DNA of 64,000 nt from Bradyrhizobium sp. 139 (GCF_023074175.1 NZ_JADPKS010000046.1:1-64000), one strand, 5' to 3'; shown: positions 45,688 through 55,478, counted from the stretch's first letter. The notes: generated from the sequence alone by a model not told the origin. A program made the numbers and translations.

Positions 45688-47896
45688 GATCCGCCGCACC
45701 GCAGCCGCGCTCGAGATCCGGGGCCTCGACATCTATTACGGCCATTCGCATGCGCTGCAAGGCGTCGAGCTTTCGCTAGATGCCGGCGTGTTCTCCGTCG
45801 TCGGCCGCAACGGCATGGGCAAGACCACGCTGTGCAAGGCGATCATGGGCCTGGTGCCGGCGAGCGGCGGCTCGATCCGTGTTCGCGGCGAGGACATCAC
45901 CCGGCGGCCGCCGGCCCATATCGCGCGTCTCGGCGTCGGTTACGTGCCGCAGGGACGCCGGCTCTGGCGCTCGCTCAACGTCGACGAACATTTGCGGCTT
46001 GCCGGCGGAATGCGGCCCGGCGCCTGGACTGTCGAGCGCATCTACGAGATGTTTCCGCGACTTGCCGAGCGGAAGAACCATGGCGGCGGCCAGCTCTCCG
46101 GTGGCGAGCAGCAGATGCTCGCCATCTCGCGCGCGCTTTTGACCAACCCGCACCTGCTGATCATGGATGAGCCGACCGAGGGGCTCGCGCCCGTCATCGT
46201 CGCCCAGGTCGAGGAGATGCTGCTGCGGCTCAGTGAGGACGGCGACATGGCCGTGCTCGTGATCGAGCAGAATATCGGCGTGGCGACGGCGATCTCAAGC
46301 AACATCGCGATCATGGTCAACGGCCGCATCAACCGCATCATCGATTCGGCGCGGCTTGCCGCCGACCGCGAGCTGCAGCAGCGCCTGCTTGGCGTCGGGT
46401 TGCATGCCGAGCTTACGCCTGATCTCGACGTGCCCGTGGCCGGCACCGACGTGAAGGCCACCCCGCAGCCTGCGCGGCCCGGCGGCCCGATTCGGATCTA
46501 CATCTCCAACCCGACACCGCCGACACGCTGGTCCCAACCCGCGCCCATCGCCCGGATCGAAGCGGCGGCACGCACGCTCTCGACGCAGATCGCGCGCCTC
46601 GACGACAATACGCGGCGCAAGCGCGAGCCGGCGACGTTACAGTCGTCCGGGCCGCCGGTCGTGCTGGTCGTCGGCACACTCGACACCAAGGGCACCGAGC
46701 TCCGCTTCATCCGCGACATCATTGCCGGCAGCGGCCTGCGCACGCGCCTCGTCGACGTCTCCACCAGCGGCAAGCAAGCCACCTGCGACGTCTCCGCGCA
46801 GGAAATCGCCCTCAATCACGGGCGCGGCGGCTCAGCCGTGTTCGGTCCCGACCGGGGCGCCGCCGTGACCGCGATGGCGGATGCGTTTGCCAACTGGCTG
46901 CGGCGCCAGGGCAATGTCGCCGCCGTCATCTCCGCGGGCGGCTCGGGCGCGGCGTCGTTGGTCGCGCCGGGCATGCGCAGCCTCCCCGTCGGCGTGCCCA
47001 AGCTGATCGTCTCCTCTGTCGCCTCCGGCGACGTCGGACCCTATGTCGGCCCTGCCGATATCGCCATGATGTATTCGGTCACCGACGTGCAGGGGCTCAA
47101 CTCGATCTCGCGCGCAGTACTGTCGAACGGTGCCAACGCGATTGCGGGCATGGTGAAGGCGCGTCTCGATCAGCGCGAGGCCAGGGACCGGGCTGCGGCC
47201 ACCGGCCTGCCGTCGATCGGCATCACCATGTTCGGCGTGACGACGCCCGCCGTGCAGAAGATCGCGGCCGACCTGCGCGAGGATTTCGAATGCCTCGTCT
47301 TCCACGCCACCGGCGTCGGCGGGCGTTCGATGGAAAAGCTCGTCGACTCCGGCCAGCTCGCAGCCGTCGTCGATCTCACCACGACCGAAGTCTGCGACCT
47401 GCTGATGGGCGGCGTGTTTCCGGCAACTGAAGACCGGTTCGGGGCAATCATCCGTACCCGCGTGCCCTATGTCGGATCGGTCGGCGCGGTCGACATGGTC
47501 AATTTCGGCGCGCCCGACACCATCCCCGAGCGCTACCGCGGCCGCAAATTCCACGTCCACAATCCGCAGGTCACGCTGATGCGGACCACGGCGGAAGAGA
47601 ACGAGCGCATGGGCCATTGGATCGGCGAACGACTCAACCAAATGGACGGGCCGGTCCGCTTCTTCCTGCCTGAGGGCGGCGTCTCCGCGCTTGATGCACA
47701 ACGCCAGCCGTTTTGGGATCCCGAGGCCGACGCCGCCCTGTTCCGCGCGCTGGAGCGCACGGTACGGCAGACCGCGAGTCGCCAGCTCATCCGCGTCAAC
47801 CAGAACATCAACGATCCCGAGTTCGCCTCCACCATTGTCGGCGCGTTCCGAATCTTGTTCGGCCGCGTCGGGGCGCGCCGGAGACTAGCGAGGTGA
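45680..47896 (+). CDS. LivF-like ABC ATPase fused to a Tm-1-like (UPF0261) domain
   Basis: A 738-residue fusion. Residues 1-240 are a LivF ATPase: Walker [11 protein letters not shown] with K48, signature [15 protein letters not shown] near 140, Walker [15 protein letters not shown] proline-rich linker (about 250-325) joins a UPF0261/Tm-1-like ATP-binding domain beginning [15 protein letters not shown] near 327 and containing [20 protein letters not shown] and [20 protein letters not shown]. Both halves are intact. The following gene encodes the TIM-barrel partner that plant Tm-1 carries at its C-terminus. The fusion ties transport to an unknown metabolic step. The UPF0261 reaction is not established. 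Confidence 0.9.
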   Translation: MSEIRRTAAALEIRGLDIYYGHSHALQGVELSLDAGVFSVVGRNGMGKTTLCKAIMGLVPASGGSIRVRGEDITRRPPAHIARLGVGYVPQGRRLWRSLNVDEHLRLAGGMRPGAWTVERIYEMFPRLAERKNHGGGQLSGGEQQMLAISRALLTNPHLLIMDEPTEGLAPVIVAQVEEMLLRLSEDGDMAVLVIEQNIGVATAISSNIAIMVNGRINRIIDSARLAADRELQQRLLGVGLHAELTPDLDVPVAGTDVKATPQPARPGGPIRIYISNPTPPTRWSQPAPIARIEAAARTLSTQIARLDDNTRRKREPATLQSSGPPVVLVVGTLDTKGTELRFIRDIIAGSGLRTRLVDVSTSGKQATCDVSAQEIALNHGRGGSAVFGPDRGAAVTAMADAFANWLRRQGNVAAVISAGGSGAASLVAPGMRSLPVGVPKLIVSSVASGDVGPYVGPADIAMMYSVTDVQGLNSISRAVLSNGANAIAGMVKARLDQREARDRAAATGLPSIGITMFGVTTPAVQKIAADLREDFECLVFHATGVGGRSMEKLVDSGQLAAVVDLTTTEVCDLLMGGVFPATEDRFGAIIRTRVPYVGSVGAVDMVNFGAPDTIPERYRGRKFHVHNPQVTLMRTTAEENERMGHWIGERLNQMDGPVRFFLPEGGVSALDAQRQPFWDPEADAALFRALERTVRQTASRQLIRVNQNINDPEFASTIVGAFRILFGRVGARRRLAR

Positions 47897-47899
47897 CCG

Positions 47900-48733
47900 A
47901 TGGCCCGGTTTGAACGCGCAGCACTCTTGAGGCGATTTCGCGACATGGCAAAGCGCGGCGAGCCGATCGTCGGCGGAGGCGCCGGCACCGGTCTCTCAGC
48001 CAAGTGCGAGGAAGCCGGCGGCGTCGATCTCATCGTCATCTACAATTCCGGCCGCTACCGGATGGCCGGCCGCGGCTCGCTCGCAGGCCTGATGCCCTAT
48101 GGCGATGCCAACGCCATCGTCCTGGAGATGGCCGGCGAAGTGCTGCCCGTCGTCAGCAAGACGCCGGTGCTCGCGGGCGTCAACGGCACCGATCCGTTCC
48201 GCGACATGGACGTCTTTCTCGACCAGCTGAAGGCGCTCGGCTTTGCCGGCGTGCAGAACTTTCCGACTGTCGGCCTGATCGACGGCGTCTTCCGCGCCAA
48301 TCTCGAAGAGACCGGCATGTCCTATGCGCTGGAGATCGACATGATCGCCAAGGCGCGCGAGAAAGACCTGCTAACGACACCCTACGTGTTCAGCGAGAAC
48401 GAAGCCGCCGCGATGGCGATCGCCGGCGCTGACATCATCGTCTGCCATCTCGGGCTCACCACCGGCGGGACCATCGGCGCGCAGACCGCGCCCAAGCTGA
48501 AGGATTGTCCCGAACGTATCGACACCTGGGCCTCAGCCGCGCTCAGCGTCAATCCGGACATTCTGGTGCTCGCGCATGGCGGCCCGATCGCCGATCCGGA
48601 CGATGCCGATTTCATCATCAGAAGCACCCGTCACTGCCACGGCTTTTATGGCGCCTCCTCGATGGAGCGCCTGCCGGTCGAACGGGCGCTGACGGATCAG
48701 GTGCGCAAATTCAAGGCGATCGGCGCGCGATAA
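47900..48733 (+). CDS. TIM-barrel PEP-hydrolase-family protein
   Basis: A 277-residue TIM-barrel protein of the family named phosphoenolpyruvate hydrolase/TIM-barrel signal transduction. It shows the N-terminal motif [17 protein letters not shown], then [17 protein letters not shown] and the C-terminal [14 protein letters not shown]. It starts 3 bases after the LivF-UPF0261 gene. UPF0261 and this family are frequent neighbours and form the two halves of plant Tm-1, which makes a joint function likely; the substrate is unknown. Confidence 0.88.
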   Translation: MARFERAALLRRFRDMAKRGEPIVGGGAGTGLSAKCEEAGGVDLIVIYNSGRYRMAGRGSLAGLMPYGDANAIVLEMAGEVLPVVSKTPVLAGVNGTDPFRDMDVFLDQLKALGFAGVQNFPTVGLIDGVFRANLEETGMSYALEIDMIAKAREKDLLTTPYVFSENEAAAMAIAGADIIVCHLGLTTGGTIGAQTAPKLKDCPERIDTWASAALSVNPDILVLAHGGPIADPDDADFIIRSTRHCHGFYGASSMERLPVERALTDQVRKFKAIGAR

Positions 48734-48759
48734 TGCCGGAAAGTTGAAGGAGGGAAAAC

Positions 48760-51663
48760 ATGTCCGGGATTCTGGTCGGTGAATTGATCCTCTGGCTGAT
48801 CGTCGCGATCGTCGTGATCGTGGTCGGAGTCTACATCGTGAACTGGCTCTATCACCGCTCGTCAAAGGAGACTTCGTTCGTCCGGACCGGCTTCCTCGGC
48901 GAACGCGTCGTAATCAACGGCGGCGCCTTCGTCCTGCCGTTCGTCCACGATTACACGCCCGTCAACATGAATGTGCTGCCGATGGGCGTCGTGCGCTCCA
49001 GACAGGACGCGGTGATCACCCGCGATCGGATGCGCGTCGATATCGAGGCCGATTTCTATGTCCGCGTCCAGGCGACCCGCGAAGCGGTTTCCATCGCGGC
49101 CGCCACACTCGGCCGCCGCACCATGGAGCCGGAGCAGCTTCACGCGCTCCTCGCCGGCAAATTCATCTCCGCGATCCGTTCGGTCGCCTCCGAAATGACC
49201 CTGGAGCAGATGCATGAGCAGCGCGGCGAGTATGTCGCCCGCCTCAAGGCGAACGCGGCGGAGGCCCTCGCACAGAACGGACTTGAGTTGGAATCGGTCG
49301 CGATCACCGATCTCGATCAGACCGATCTCGAATTCTTCAATCCGTCGAACCGTTTCGACGCCGAAGGTCTGACCCGCCTGATGGAGGACATCGAGGCCAA
49401 GCGCAAGCTGCGCAACGACATCGAGCAGGACTCGATGATCAAGATCCGCACCCGCAATCTGGAAGCCGAGCGTCAGGCGCTTGAGATCGAGCGCGAGAGC
49501 GAGACGGCGCGCCTCGAGCAGGAACGCGACATCGAGATGCGCCGCGCCCTGCAACGCACCGAAGTCGCCCGCGAGCGGGCGCTACGCGAGACCGAAGCCG
49601 AGCAGGCGCAGATTTCCGCACGCGAAGCTATCGAGCGCTCGCGGATTGCCAATGAACAAGCGATCGCGGAGGCCCGCATCGCCTCCGAGCGCGAGACCCG
49701 CCAGAAGGAGATCGAGCGCACCCGCACGATCGAGGAGAAGGAGCTATTGGCCCGCGAGGAGATCGAGAAGACTCGCATCGCCAATCAGCGTTCGATCGAC
49801 ACAACACGGATCGCATCGGAGCGCGAGGTCCGTCAGCGCGAGATCGAGCGGATGCGCACCGTCGAGGAAGCCGAGATCGCCGCCCGCGAGGCCATCGAGA
49901 AGGCCCGGATCCAGCAAGACCGCGTCGTCACCGACGCCCGCATCGCTAATGAGGAGGAAACCCGGCGCCGCGAGATCGAGCGTACCCGCGCCGTGGACGA
50001 GGCGGAGATCGCCGCCCGCGAGGCCACCGAAAAAGCTCGCATCACCCAAACCATGATCGTTAATGTCGAGCGCATCTCCTCCGACGAGCGCACGCGTGCG
50101 CTGGAGATCCAGCAGGTGCGCACGATCCAGGAGGCCGAGATCGAGGCCCAGCGCGCAGTCGAGACTGCTCGTATTGCCCGCGAGCGGACGCTTGCCGCCG
50201 AGCGCATCGCCGCCGAGCAAAACACGCGGCAGCTGGAAATCGAACGTGACCAAACGCTGGAGGTAGCCGGCATCGCTGCGCGGGAGACCACTGAGGCTTC
50301 GCGCATCGCCCAGGAAGAGCGCGTCCGCTCGCTCGAAATCGCGCGCAACCGCACCGTCGAGGAAGCCGACATCGCTTCTCGCGAAGCCGTCGAGGCCGCC
50401 CGCATCGCCCAAGAGAAGGCGGTCGCGGCCGAGCGCATCCAGGCCGAGCGCGACACGCGTTCGCTCGAAATCGAGCGGACCGGCGCCTTGGAGGCGGCCG
50501 AGCTGAAGCGCCGCGACGCCATCGAGCGCCAGCGTATTGTCGTCGACCTCGCGCTCGAAGCCGAGCGGATCAATTCGTCCAAGAAGCGCGAGGTCCTCAA
50601 TATCGAGCAGAAGAAGGCGATCGAGATCGCGGATGAGGACCGCGTCATCGCGCTCTCCGCAAAGAAATCCGAGCGGATCGACGCCGACCGCCAGGTCCGG
50701 CAGGCCGAGATCGTCGCTCGCAAAGAGGTCGAGACGACGGACGTTTCGCGCGAGCAGGCACTCGAGGCCGCGCGTCTCGAGCGCCGCCGCGCGATCGAGC
50801 AGCTCGAGGTTGCCCGCGTCCAGTCCTTGCAGGAAGCCGAGATTGCCGCGCGCGAGGAGGTCGAACGCGCCCGCATCGCCTCCGACCGCGGCCTCGACGA
50901 GGCCCGCATCGGCCGCGAGCGCGAGCTGCGCAAGCTTGAGGTCAATCGCGAGAAGGAGATCGAGACCGTTCTGATGGAGAAGGCGATCGCGATCCACACG
51001 AAATCGCTGGAGGAATCCGCGGCCAAAGCCTCGGCCGAGGAAGCGCGGATGCGCGCCACGGAAGCCACCGAGCGCGTCATCACCGCACGCGAGAACGAGA
51101 TCGCCAAGCGCCGCAAGAGCGTGGAAATCCTCCTTGCCGAGAAGCAGGCCGAGGAAACGCGGATTGCCGCGGAGGCCGAGCGTGTGCGCGCGGCCGTGGA
51201 GGCAGAGGCGCAGCGGCTGCTCAACGAAGCGGAGAATGTGCTGACCGATCAGGCGCGCTACTCGCTGTTCCGCAGGAAGCTGCTGGACCGCATCGAGGGA
51301 ATCGTGCGCGAGAGCGTCAAACCGATGGAGAAGATCGACGGCATCCGCATCCTCCAGGTCGACGGCCTCAACGGCAACGGCCATGGCGGAAATGGCGGCC
51401 GCAGCGCCACCGACGAGGTGATCGACTCCGCGCTGCGCTACCGCGTGCAGGCGCCGCTGATCGACTCCCTCCTGGCGGATATCGGCGTCGAAGGCGGCAG
51501 CCTCGCAAAAATGCCGGGGCTGATGCGCGAGGCTCGCGACATGCAGGGCATCAAGGAGTCGGCGCGCAAGGGCGGCGGCGGCGACAAGCCGACCGCCTCG
51601 CCGACGCCATCAGCTGAAGGCGGCGAGCCGCCGGCCGACCGCGGTCCGCGGAAGAAGAGCTGA
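48760..51663 (+). CDS. Giant flotillin-like SPFH protein with hendecad coiled coil
   Basis: A 967-residue membrane-anchored protein. A single N-terminal helix (LILWLIVAIVVIVVGVYIV, about 10-28) is followed by an SPFH domain (about 30-205), then some 600 residues of highly charged coiled coil. From about 314 to 610 the coil repeats every 44 residues (once 33), i.e. in units of 11, with IEAR-type blocks such as EIAAREAIEKARI. A C-terminal conserved block (RKLLDRIEGIVRESVKPMEK) and a Gly/Pro-rich tail follow. GGAGGG precedes the ATG. Flotillins form membrane scaffolds; a role in organising the transporter or enzymes is inference. It is about twice a typical flotillin. Confidence 0.88.
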   Translation: MSGILVGELILWLIVAIVVIVVGVYIVNWLYHRSSKETSFVRTGFLGERVVINGGAFVLPFVHDYTPVNMNVLPMGVVRSRQDAVITRDRMRVDIEADFYVRVQATREAVSIAAATLGRRTMEPEQLHALLAGKFISAIRSVASEMTLEQMHEQRGEYVARLKANAAEALAQNGLELESVAITDLDQTDLEFFNPSNRFDAEGLTRLMEDIEAKRKLRNDIEQDSMIKIRTRNLEAERQALEIERESETARLEQERDIEMRRALQRTEVARERALRETEAEQAQISAREAIERSRIANEQAIAEARIASERETRQKEIERTRTIEEKELLAREEIEKTRIANQRSIDTTRIASEREVRQREIERMRTVEEAEIAAREAIEKARIQQDRVVTDARIANEEETRRREIERTRAVDEAEIAAREATEKARITQTMIVNVERISSDERTRALEIQQVRTIQEAEIEAQRAVETARIARERTLAAERIAAEQNTRQLEIERDQTLEVAGIAARETTEASRIAQEERVRSLEIARNRTVEEADIASREAVEAARIAQEKAVAAERIQAERDTRSLEIERTGALEAAELKRRDAIERQRIVVDLALEAERINSSKKREVLNIEQKKAIEIADEDRVIALSAKKSERIDADRQVRQAEIVARKEVETTDVSREQALEAARLERRRAIEQLEVARVQSLQEAEIAAREEVERARIASDRGLDEARIGRERELRKLEVNREKEIETVLMEKAIAIHTKSLEESAAKASAEEARMRATEATERVITARENEIAKRRKSVEILLAEKQAEETRIAAEAERVRAAVEAEAQRLLNEAENVLTDQARYSLFRRKLLDRIEGIVRESVKPMEKIDGIRILQVDGLNGNGHGGNGGRSATDEVIDSALRYRVQAPLIDSLLADIGVEGGSLAKMPGLMREARDMQGIKESARKGGGGDKPTASPTPSAEGGEPPADRGPRKKS
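49699..50589 (+). repeat. 132-base repeat array encoding 44-residue coiled-coil units
   Basis: Unit starts, at an R-x-x-E-I-E-R-like block, fall at 49699, 49831, 49963, 50095, 50227, 50326 and 50458. Spacings are 132 bases except one of 99 (33 residues). Since 44 and 33 are both multiples of 11, this is a hendecad array that changes by whole turns. The units differ in sequence, so the array is old. Confidence 0.8.
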
Positions 51664-51673
51664 GATCCAAGCC

Positions 51674-52111
51674 ATGCCCCGCGTCTACGTTTCCACCGTC
51701 GTCAATGCCCGCAATGACCGCGTCTGGGCGCGGGTGCGCGACTTCAACGGCCTGCCGAACTGGCATCCCGCGATCGCCGAAAGCCGCATCGAGGGCGGCG
51801 AGCCCTCCGACAAGATCGGTTGCGTGCGAGATTTCCGCCTGCGCAACGGCGACCGCATCCGCGAAAAGCTACTGGGACTCTCCGACTATGACATGTTCTG
51901 CACCTATTCGATTCTGGAATCCCCGATGGGCGTCGAAAACTACGTCGCAACGTTGCGGTTGACGCCGGTCACCGATGGCGACCAGACCTTCATGGAATGG
52001 ACCGCCGAATTCGACTGCGCGCCCGAGCGCGAGACGGAGCTGGTGAGCAATATCGGCGGTGGCGTGTTCCAGGGCGGGTTCGATGCGCTCAAGCGCGTGT
52101 TCGGGGGCTGA
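51674..52111 (+). CDS. SRPBCC/START-like protein, copy 1
   Basis: A 145-residue helix-grip fold protein with a hydrophobic ligand cavity. The family pattern is seen in VWARVRDFNGLPNWHPAI and SDKIGCVRDFRLRNG, with a long C-terminal helix. It is a paralogue of the next gene (3 bases away), with DFNG, WHP and SDKIGCVR conserved in the same places. Proteins of this type bind or cyclise small hydrophobic molecules; in molybdenum hydroxylase operons a related protein (CoxG) assists the enzyme. The specific role is unknown. Confidence 0.85.
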   Translation: MPRVYVSTVVNARNDRVWARVRDFNGLPNWHPAIAESRIEGGEPSDKIGCVRDFRLRNGDRIREKLLGLSDYDMFCTYSILESPMGVENYVATLRLTPVTDGDQTFMEWTAEFDCAPERETELVSNIGGGVFQGGFDALKRVFGG

Positions 52112-52114
52112 ACA

Positions 52115-52558
52115 ATGCCGCATATCGTCAAGAGCACGATTTTGGACGCATCGACCGATGTGGCGTGGGGCGTGCTGCGCGACTTCAACGGCCATGACCG
52201 CTGGCATCCGGCAGTGGCGACTTCCATGATCGAGCGAGCCCAGGCCTCCGACAAGATCGGCTGCGTGCGCCGATTCAAGTTGAAGGACGGTTCCGAGCTG
52301 CGCGAGCAATTGCTGGCGCTCTCCGATCTCGAACAGGCCTTCAGCTATTGTCTGCTCGATACGCCGGTCCCGATGTTCAACTACGTGGCGCACGTCCGCC
52401 TGCTGCCGGTGACGGACGGCGACCGCACCTTTTGGCACTGGGAATCGCGTTTCACCACGAAGCCGGAGGACCGCGACCGCATCAGCCATATGGTCGCGGA
52501 AGACATCTATCAGGCCGGCTTTGCCGCGATCCGCCAACAGCTGAAGGAGGTCGCGTAA
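52115..52558 (+). CDS. SRPBCC/START-like protein, copy 2
   Basis: A 147-residue paralogue of its upstream neighbour: VAWGVLRDFNGHDRWHPAV, then SDKIGCVRRFKLKDG, and TFWHWESRF near 105. A tandem duplication followed by clear divergence suggests that the two bind different ligands or form a heterodimer. The ATG at 52115 follows the previous stop directly. The gene is followed by the molybdenum hydroxylase FAD subunit 14 bases on. Confidence 0.85.
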   Translation: MPHIVKSTILDASTDVAWGVLRDFNGHDRWHPAVATSMIERAQASDKIGCVRRFKLKDGSELREQLLALSDLEQAFSYCLLDTPVPMFNYVAHVRLLPVTDGDRTFWHWESRFTTKPEDRDRISHMVAEDIYQAGFAAIRQQLKEVA

Positions 52559-52572
52559 GCGGAGAGGAAACC

Positions 52573-53391
52573 ATGACCCTGACGGTGAAGACATTCAGCA
52601 GCTTGGACGAGGCGGCGGCCGCGCTGTCGTCCGATCGCCGGGCGCGCTATCTCGGCGGCGGCACTCTGGTCATGCGCGCGCTCAACGAAGGCGACGTCTC
52701 GATCTCGACCGTCGTCCGCGCAAACGATCAGGCGCTGACCCGGATCGACGCCTCCGGGCCGCGCATTACGCTCGGCGCCGGCGTCACTTTTGCGAAGATC
52801 CTGGCCGAGCGCGATCTCGGTTTCCTGCACGCCCCCGCCCGCTCGATCGGAGGCCCCGCCGTGCGCAACATGGGTACGGTCGGCGGCAATCTGTTCGCGC
52901 AAAACCCTTATGGCGACTTCACGGTGGCGCTGCTCGCGCTCGATGCCACCGTGGCAGTGCAAGGCACTTTTGGCGCGCGCGACATCGGAATCGAAGAGTT
53001 GTTGCAATCGCGCGAGCGGCAAGCCGGAGCGCTGGTGCTCTCGGTATCCTGCACTCGGCCGGCTAGCGCAGACGCCTTCCGTTACCGCAAGGTTTCCCGC
53101 ATCAAGCCGAAGGGCGGCTCCGTGATCACGCTCGCCGCCCATCTACCGATCGGCGGCGGCCGGATCGCCGGCGCGCGGATCGCGCTGGGGTCGATGGCGC
53201 CGACGCAGATTCGCGCACGTGCCGCCGAACGCGCGCTGGAGGGTTGCTCGCTCGATGGAACGACCATCGCGGCCGCAGCGGCCGCCGCAACCGAGGGCAC
53301 ATCGCCCTCCGACAACGCGCTTGGCAGCGCCTGGTATCGCTGCCAGATCGTCGGCGTGCACCTGCGCCGCCTCCTCTCGGGTCAGGAATAG
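52573..53391 (+). CDS. Molybdenum hydroxylase FAD-binding subunit (CoxM/XDH-like)
   Basis: The 272-residue FAD subunit of a three-part xanthine-dehydrogenase-family enzyme, passing electrons from the Fe-S clusters to an acceptor. FAD motifs are YLGGGTLVMRAL near 32 and SIGGPAVRNMGTVGGNLF near 97. The true start is ATG 52573, behind GGAGAGG; the longer frame from 52348 is a shadow of the START gene. It is followed by the Fe-S subunit 6 bases on. Confidence 0.9.
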   Translation: MTLTVKTFSSLDEAAAALSSDRRARYLGGGTLVMRALNEGDVSISTVVRANDQALTRIDASGPRITLGAGVTFAKILAERDLGFLHAPARSIGGPAVRNMGTVGGNLFAQNPYGDFTVALLALDATVAVQGTFGARDIGIEELLQSRERQAGALVLSVSCTRPASADAFRYRKVSRIKPKGGSVITLAAHLPIGGGRIAGARIALGSMAPTQIRARAAERALEGCSLDGTTIAAAAAAATEGTSPSDNALGSAWYRCQIVGVHLRRLLSGQE

Positions 53392-53397
53392 AGGGTC

Positions 53398-53874
53398 ATG
53401 GCCAAGATCCCCCTGCAATTTCGTCACAACGGCCGCGACGTCGCGATCTTCGTCGACGGCGGCACCAATCTTCTGGTCGCACTGCGCGAACTGATCGGCG
53501 ACATGACGCCCAAGTTCGGCTGCGGCCAGGGGGGCTGCGGGACGTGCAGCGTGCTGATCGACGGCGAGCTTCATCTGTCCTGCCTGACGCTGGCCGAAAT
53601 CGTCTCGGGACGTTCCGTCGAGACGCTCGACGGCATGAAGCAGGGCCCGAACCTGCATCCGCTTCAGCGCGCTTTCGCCGACAATTTTGCCGCCCAATGC
53701 GGCTATTGCACCCCGGGGATGCTGATGGCCGCAAAAGCGCTGCTCGACCGCAATCCATGGCCAAGTCGGGCGGAGGTCGTCGAGGCGATCTCGGGCAACA
53801 TCTGCCGCTGCACCGGCTACGAGCCGATCATCAATGCCATCCTGGCCGCCTCCGGCGGCCGGGCCAGCGGCTGA
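53398..53874 (+). CDS. Molybdenum hydroxylase 2Fe-2S subunit (CoxS-like)
   Basis: A 158-residue iron-sulfur subunit with two [2Fe-2S] domains. The plant-ferredoxin-type motif is CGQGGCGTCSVLIDG near 41-55 plus a fourth cysteine at LSCLTLAE; the second, four-helix domain shows CGYCTPGM and CRCTGYEPI. All eight cysteines expected for the family are present. It carries electrons from the molybdenum site to the FAD subunit. Confidence 0.93.
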   Translation: MAKIPLQFRHNGRDVAIFVDGGTNLLVALRELIGDMTPKFGCGQGGCGTCSVLIDGELHLSCLTLAEIVSGRSVETLDGMKQGPNLHPLQRAFADNFAAQCGYCTPGMLMAAKALLDRNPWPSRAEVVEAISGNICRCTGYEPIINAILAASGGRASG

Positions 53875-53885
53875 GGGACCTGATC

Positions 53886-55478
53886 ATGCTGGAACTGCGC
53901 AAGGACATTTTTGCCGACGAACGCGACGATAACCTAAAGGAGATCGGCAAGGGCACACAGCGCCAGGACATGCTCGGCCATGTCACGGGCGCGTCGAGCT
54001 ACTTCAACGATCACAAACTACAAGGCATGCTGCATTTGAAGGTCGTTCGCTCGACGCACGCGCATGCCAAGATTCGCCGGATCGACACCACCGAGGCAGA
54101 ACGCTCGGCTGGCGTGCGCCGGATCATTCGCGGCGCCGACGTGCCGCGCAACCTCAACACGCTGCTGAGCCTGATCAATTTCGGCAAGGACGACGAGCCG
54201 TCGCTGGCGGTCGACAAGGTCCGCTACAAGGGCGAGCCGATCGTCGCCATCGTCGCCGACAGCGAGCGCGAGGCGTTCGAGGCGATCGCAAAGGTCAGGG
54301 TCGACTATGAGCCGCTGCCGACCGTGTTCGACGTCGAGGAGGCGCTGAAGCCCGGCGCGCCCGTGGTCAACGAGACCTATCCGAAGAACACCTTCACCTA
54401 TCACGATGTCTACGATCACCAGAAGCTGCGCTTCGGCGATGCCGACGCGGCGCTCGCGACGGCCGACCACGTGCTCGAGCAGCGCTACCAGATGTCGCCG
54501 ATCGAGCACGCGCCGACCGAGACCAACGGCGCGGTCGCGGCCCCCGACACCAACGGCCGCTACGTCGTCTACACCTCGACGCAGGCGCTGTTCTTCTCGG
54601 TCGACACCTGCGCCAAGATCCTGGATGTCCCCTCCAACACGTTCCATTTCATCGGCGGCACCGTTGGCGGAGGCTTTGGCGGCAAGGTCGACACCCTGAC
54701 CGAGCCGCTCTGCATCCTCGGCGCGATGCTGACCGGCCGCGCAGTCCGTTACGTGTTCGGACGCGAGGAAGAGATGCAATATGGCCCACCGCGCGGCGCC
54801 GAGCGCATCTACATCAAGGACGGCGTGATGCGCGATGGCCGCGTCGTCGCGCGAAAGATCCGGGCCTATTTCGACAGCGGCGCCTATACGCGGCTCTCGA
54901 GCTACGCCGCCGTGAAATGCGCCGCGCATCTGCCGGGGCCCTATACCATCCCCAACGTCTATGGCGACGTCTATTGCGTCTTCACCAACCGCACACCGGC
55001 GACCGCGATGCGCGGCTTCGGCGTCACGGCGATGGACTTTGCGATCGAGTGCCAGATGGACAAGCTGGCAAACCTCGTTGGCATGGACCCGATGGAGTTC
55101 CGGATTCTCAACGCCTATCGCGACGGCGACATGAAGGCGCATCGGCGCGAGGCCAAGAACACGGCGCTGATCGAATGCGTCCAGGTCGCGGCCGAAAAGG
55201 CCAAATGGCCGCTCCGCGAGGAGTTCAAGCGCGCGTCCTCGCGCAAGGACGGCGGCGGCAGCCGCGCCGTCATCCCGCCAACGCCGACGGATTCGCGCAG
55301 CCGGCCGACCGCTCCGGTCCAACAGCGGTCGAGCTATGACCGGCTCCCGCCCACCGTGGCCCGTGAACCGCCGCGTGAGCCGCCACCGCCGGCTTCGCCG
55401 CCGCCCTCACCGCGGCCCACGGCGCCCTCGCACGGCGCAACCCGTTTCTCCTCCGTCTTCGGCACCAGGAGGCGCTAG
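53886..55478 (+). CDS. Molybdenum hydroxylase large subunit, N-terminal half
   Basis: A 530-residue protein matching the first part of xanthine-dehydrogenase-family large subunits. It has KGEPIVAIVADS near 115, the molybdopterin motif GGTVGGGFGGKVD near 256, and AMRGFGVTAMDF near 375, where R376 sits in the active-site loop (CO dehydrogenases have AYxCSFR instead). From about 459 it turns into a proline/arginine-rich tail (EPPREPPPPASPPPSPRP) ending at a TAG. The remainder of the family sequence is encoded by the next gene. I choose ATG 53886; the ORF from 53244 is a shadow extension. Confidence 0.88.
   Translation: MLELRKDIFADERDDNLKEIGKGTQRQDMLGHVTGASSYFNDHKLQGMLHLKVVRSTHAHAKIRRIDTTEAERSAGVRRIIRGADVPRNLNTLLSLINFGKDDEPSLAVDKVRYKGEPIVAIVADSEREAFEAIAKVRVDYEPLPTVFDVEEALKPGAPVVNETYPKNTFTYHDVYDHQKLRFGDADAALATADHVLEQRYQMSPIEHAPTETNGAVAAPDTNGRYVVYTSTQALFFSVDTCAKILDVPSNTFHFIGGTVGGGFGGKVDTLTEPLCILGAMLTGRAVRYVFGREEEMQYGPPRGAERIYIKDGVMRDGRVVARKIRAYFDSGAYTRLSSYAAVKCAAHLPGPYTIPNVYGDVYCVFTNRTPATAMRGFGVTAMDFAIECQMDKLANLVGMDPMEFRILNAYRDGDMKAHRREAKNTALIECVQVAAEKAKWPLREEFKRASSRKDGGGSRAVIPPTPTDSRSRPTAPVQQRSSYDRLPPTVAREPPREPPPPASPPPSPRPTAPSHGATRFSSVFGTRRR

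Noticed and set aside
49699..50589. Regular 132-base repeats as a CRISPR array
   Set aside because: Units are coding, in frame and divergent, with no repeat-spacer alternation; no CRISPR array was found in the window.
49744..51384. Long open frames antisense to the flotillin gene (546 and 463 codons)
   Set aside because: They mirror the repetitive, GC-rich codons of the flotillin coiled coil; no ribosome site, and the products are low-complexity.
54018..55322. 434-codon minus frame over the Mo-hydroxylase large subunit
   Set aside because: Shadow frame of a confidently identified gene with strong codon bias; no start signals or family features.
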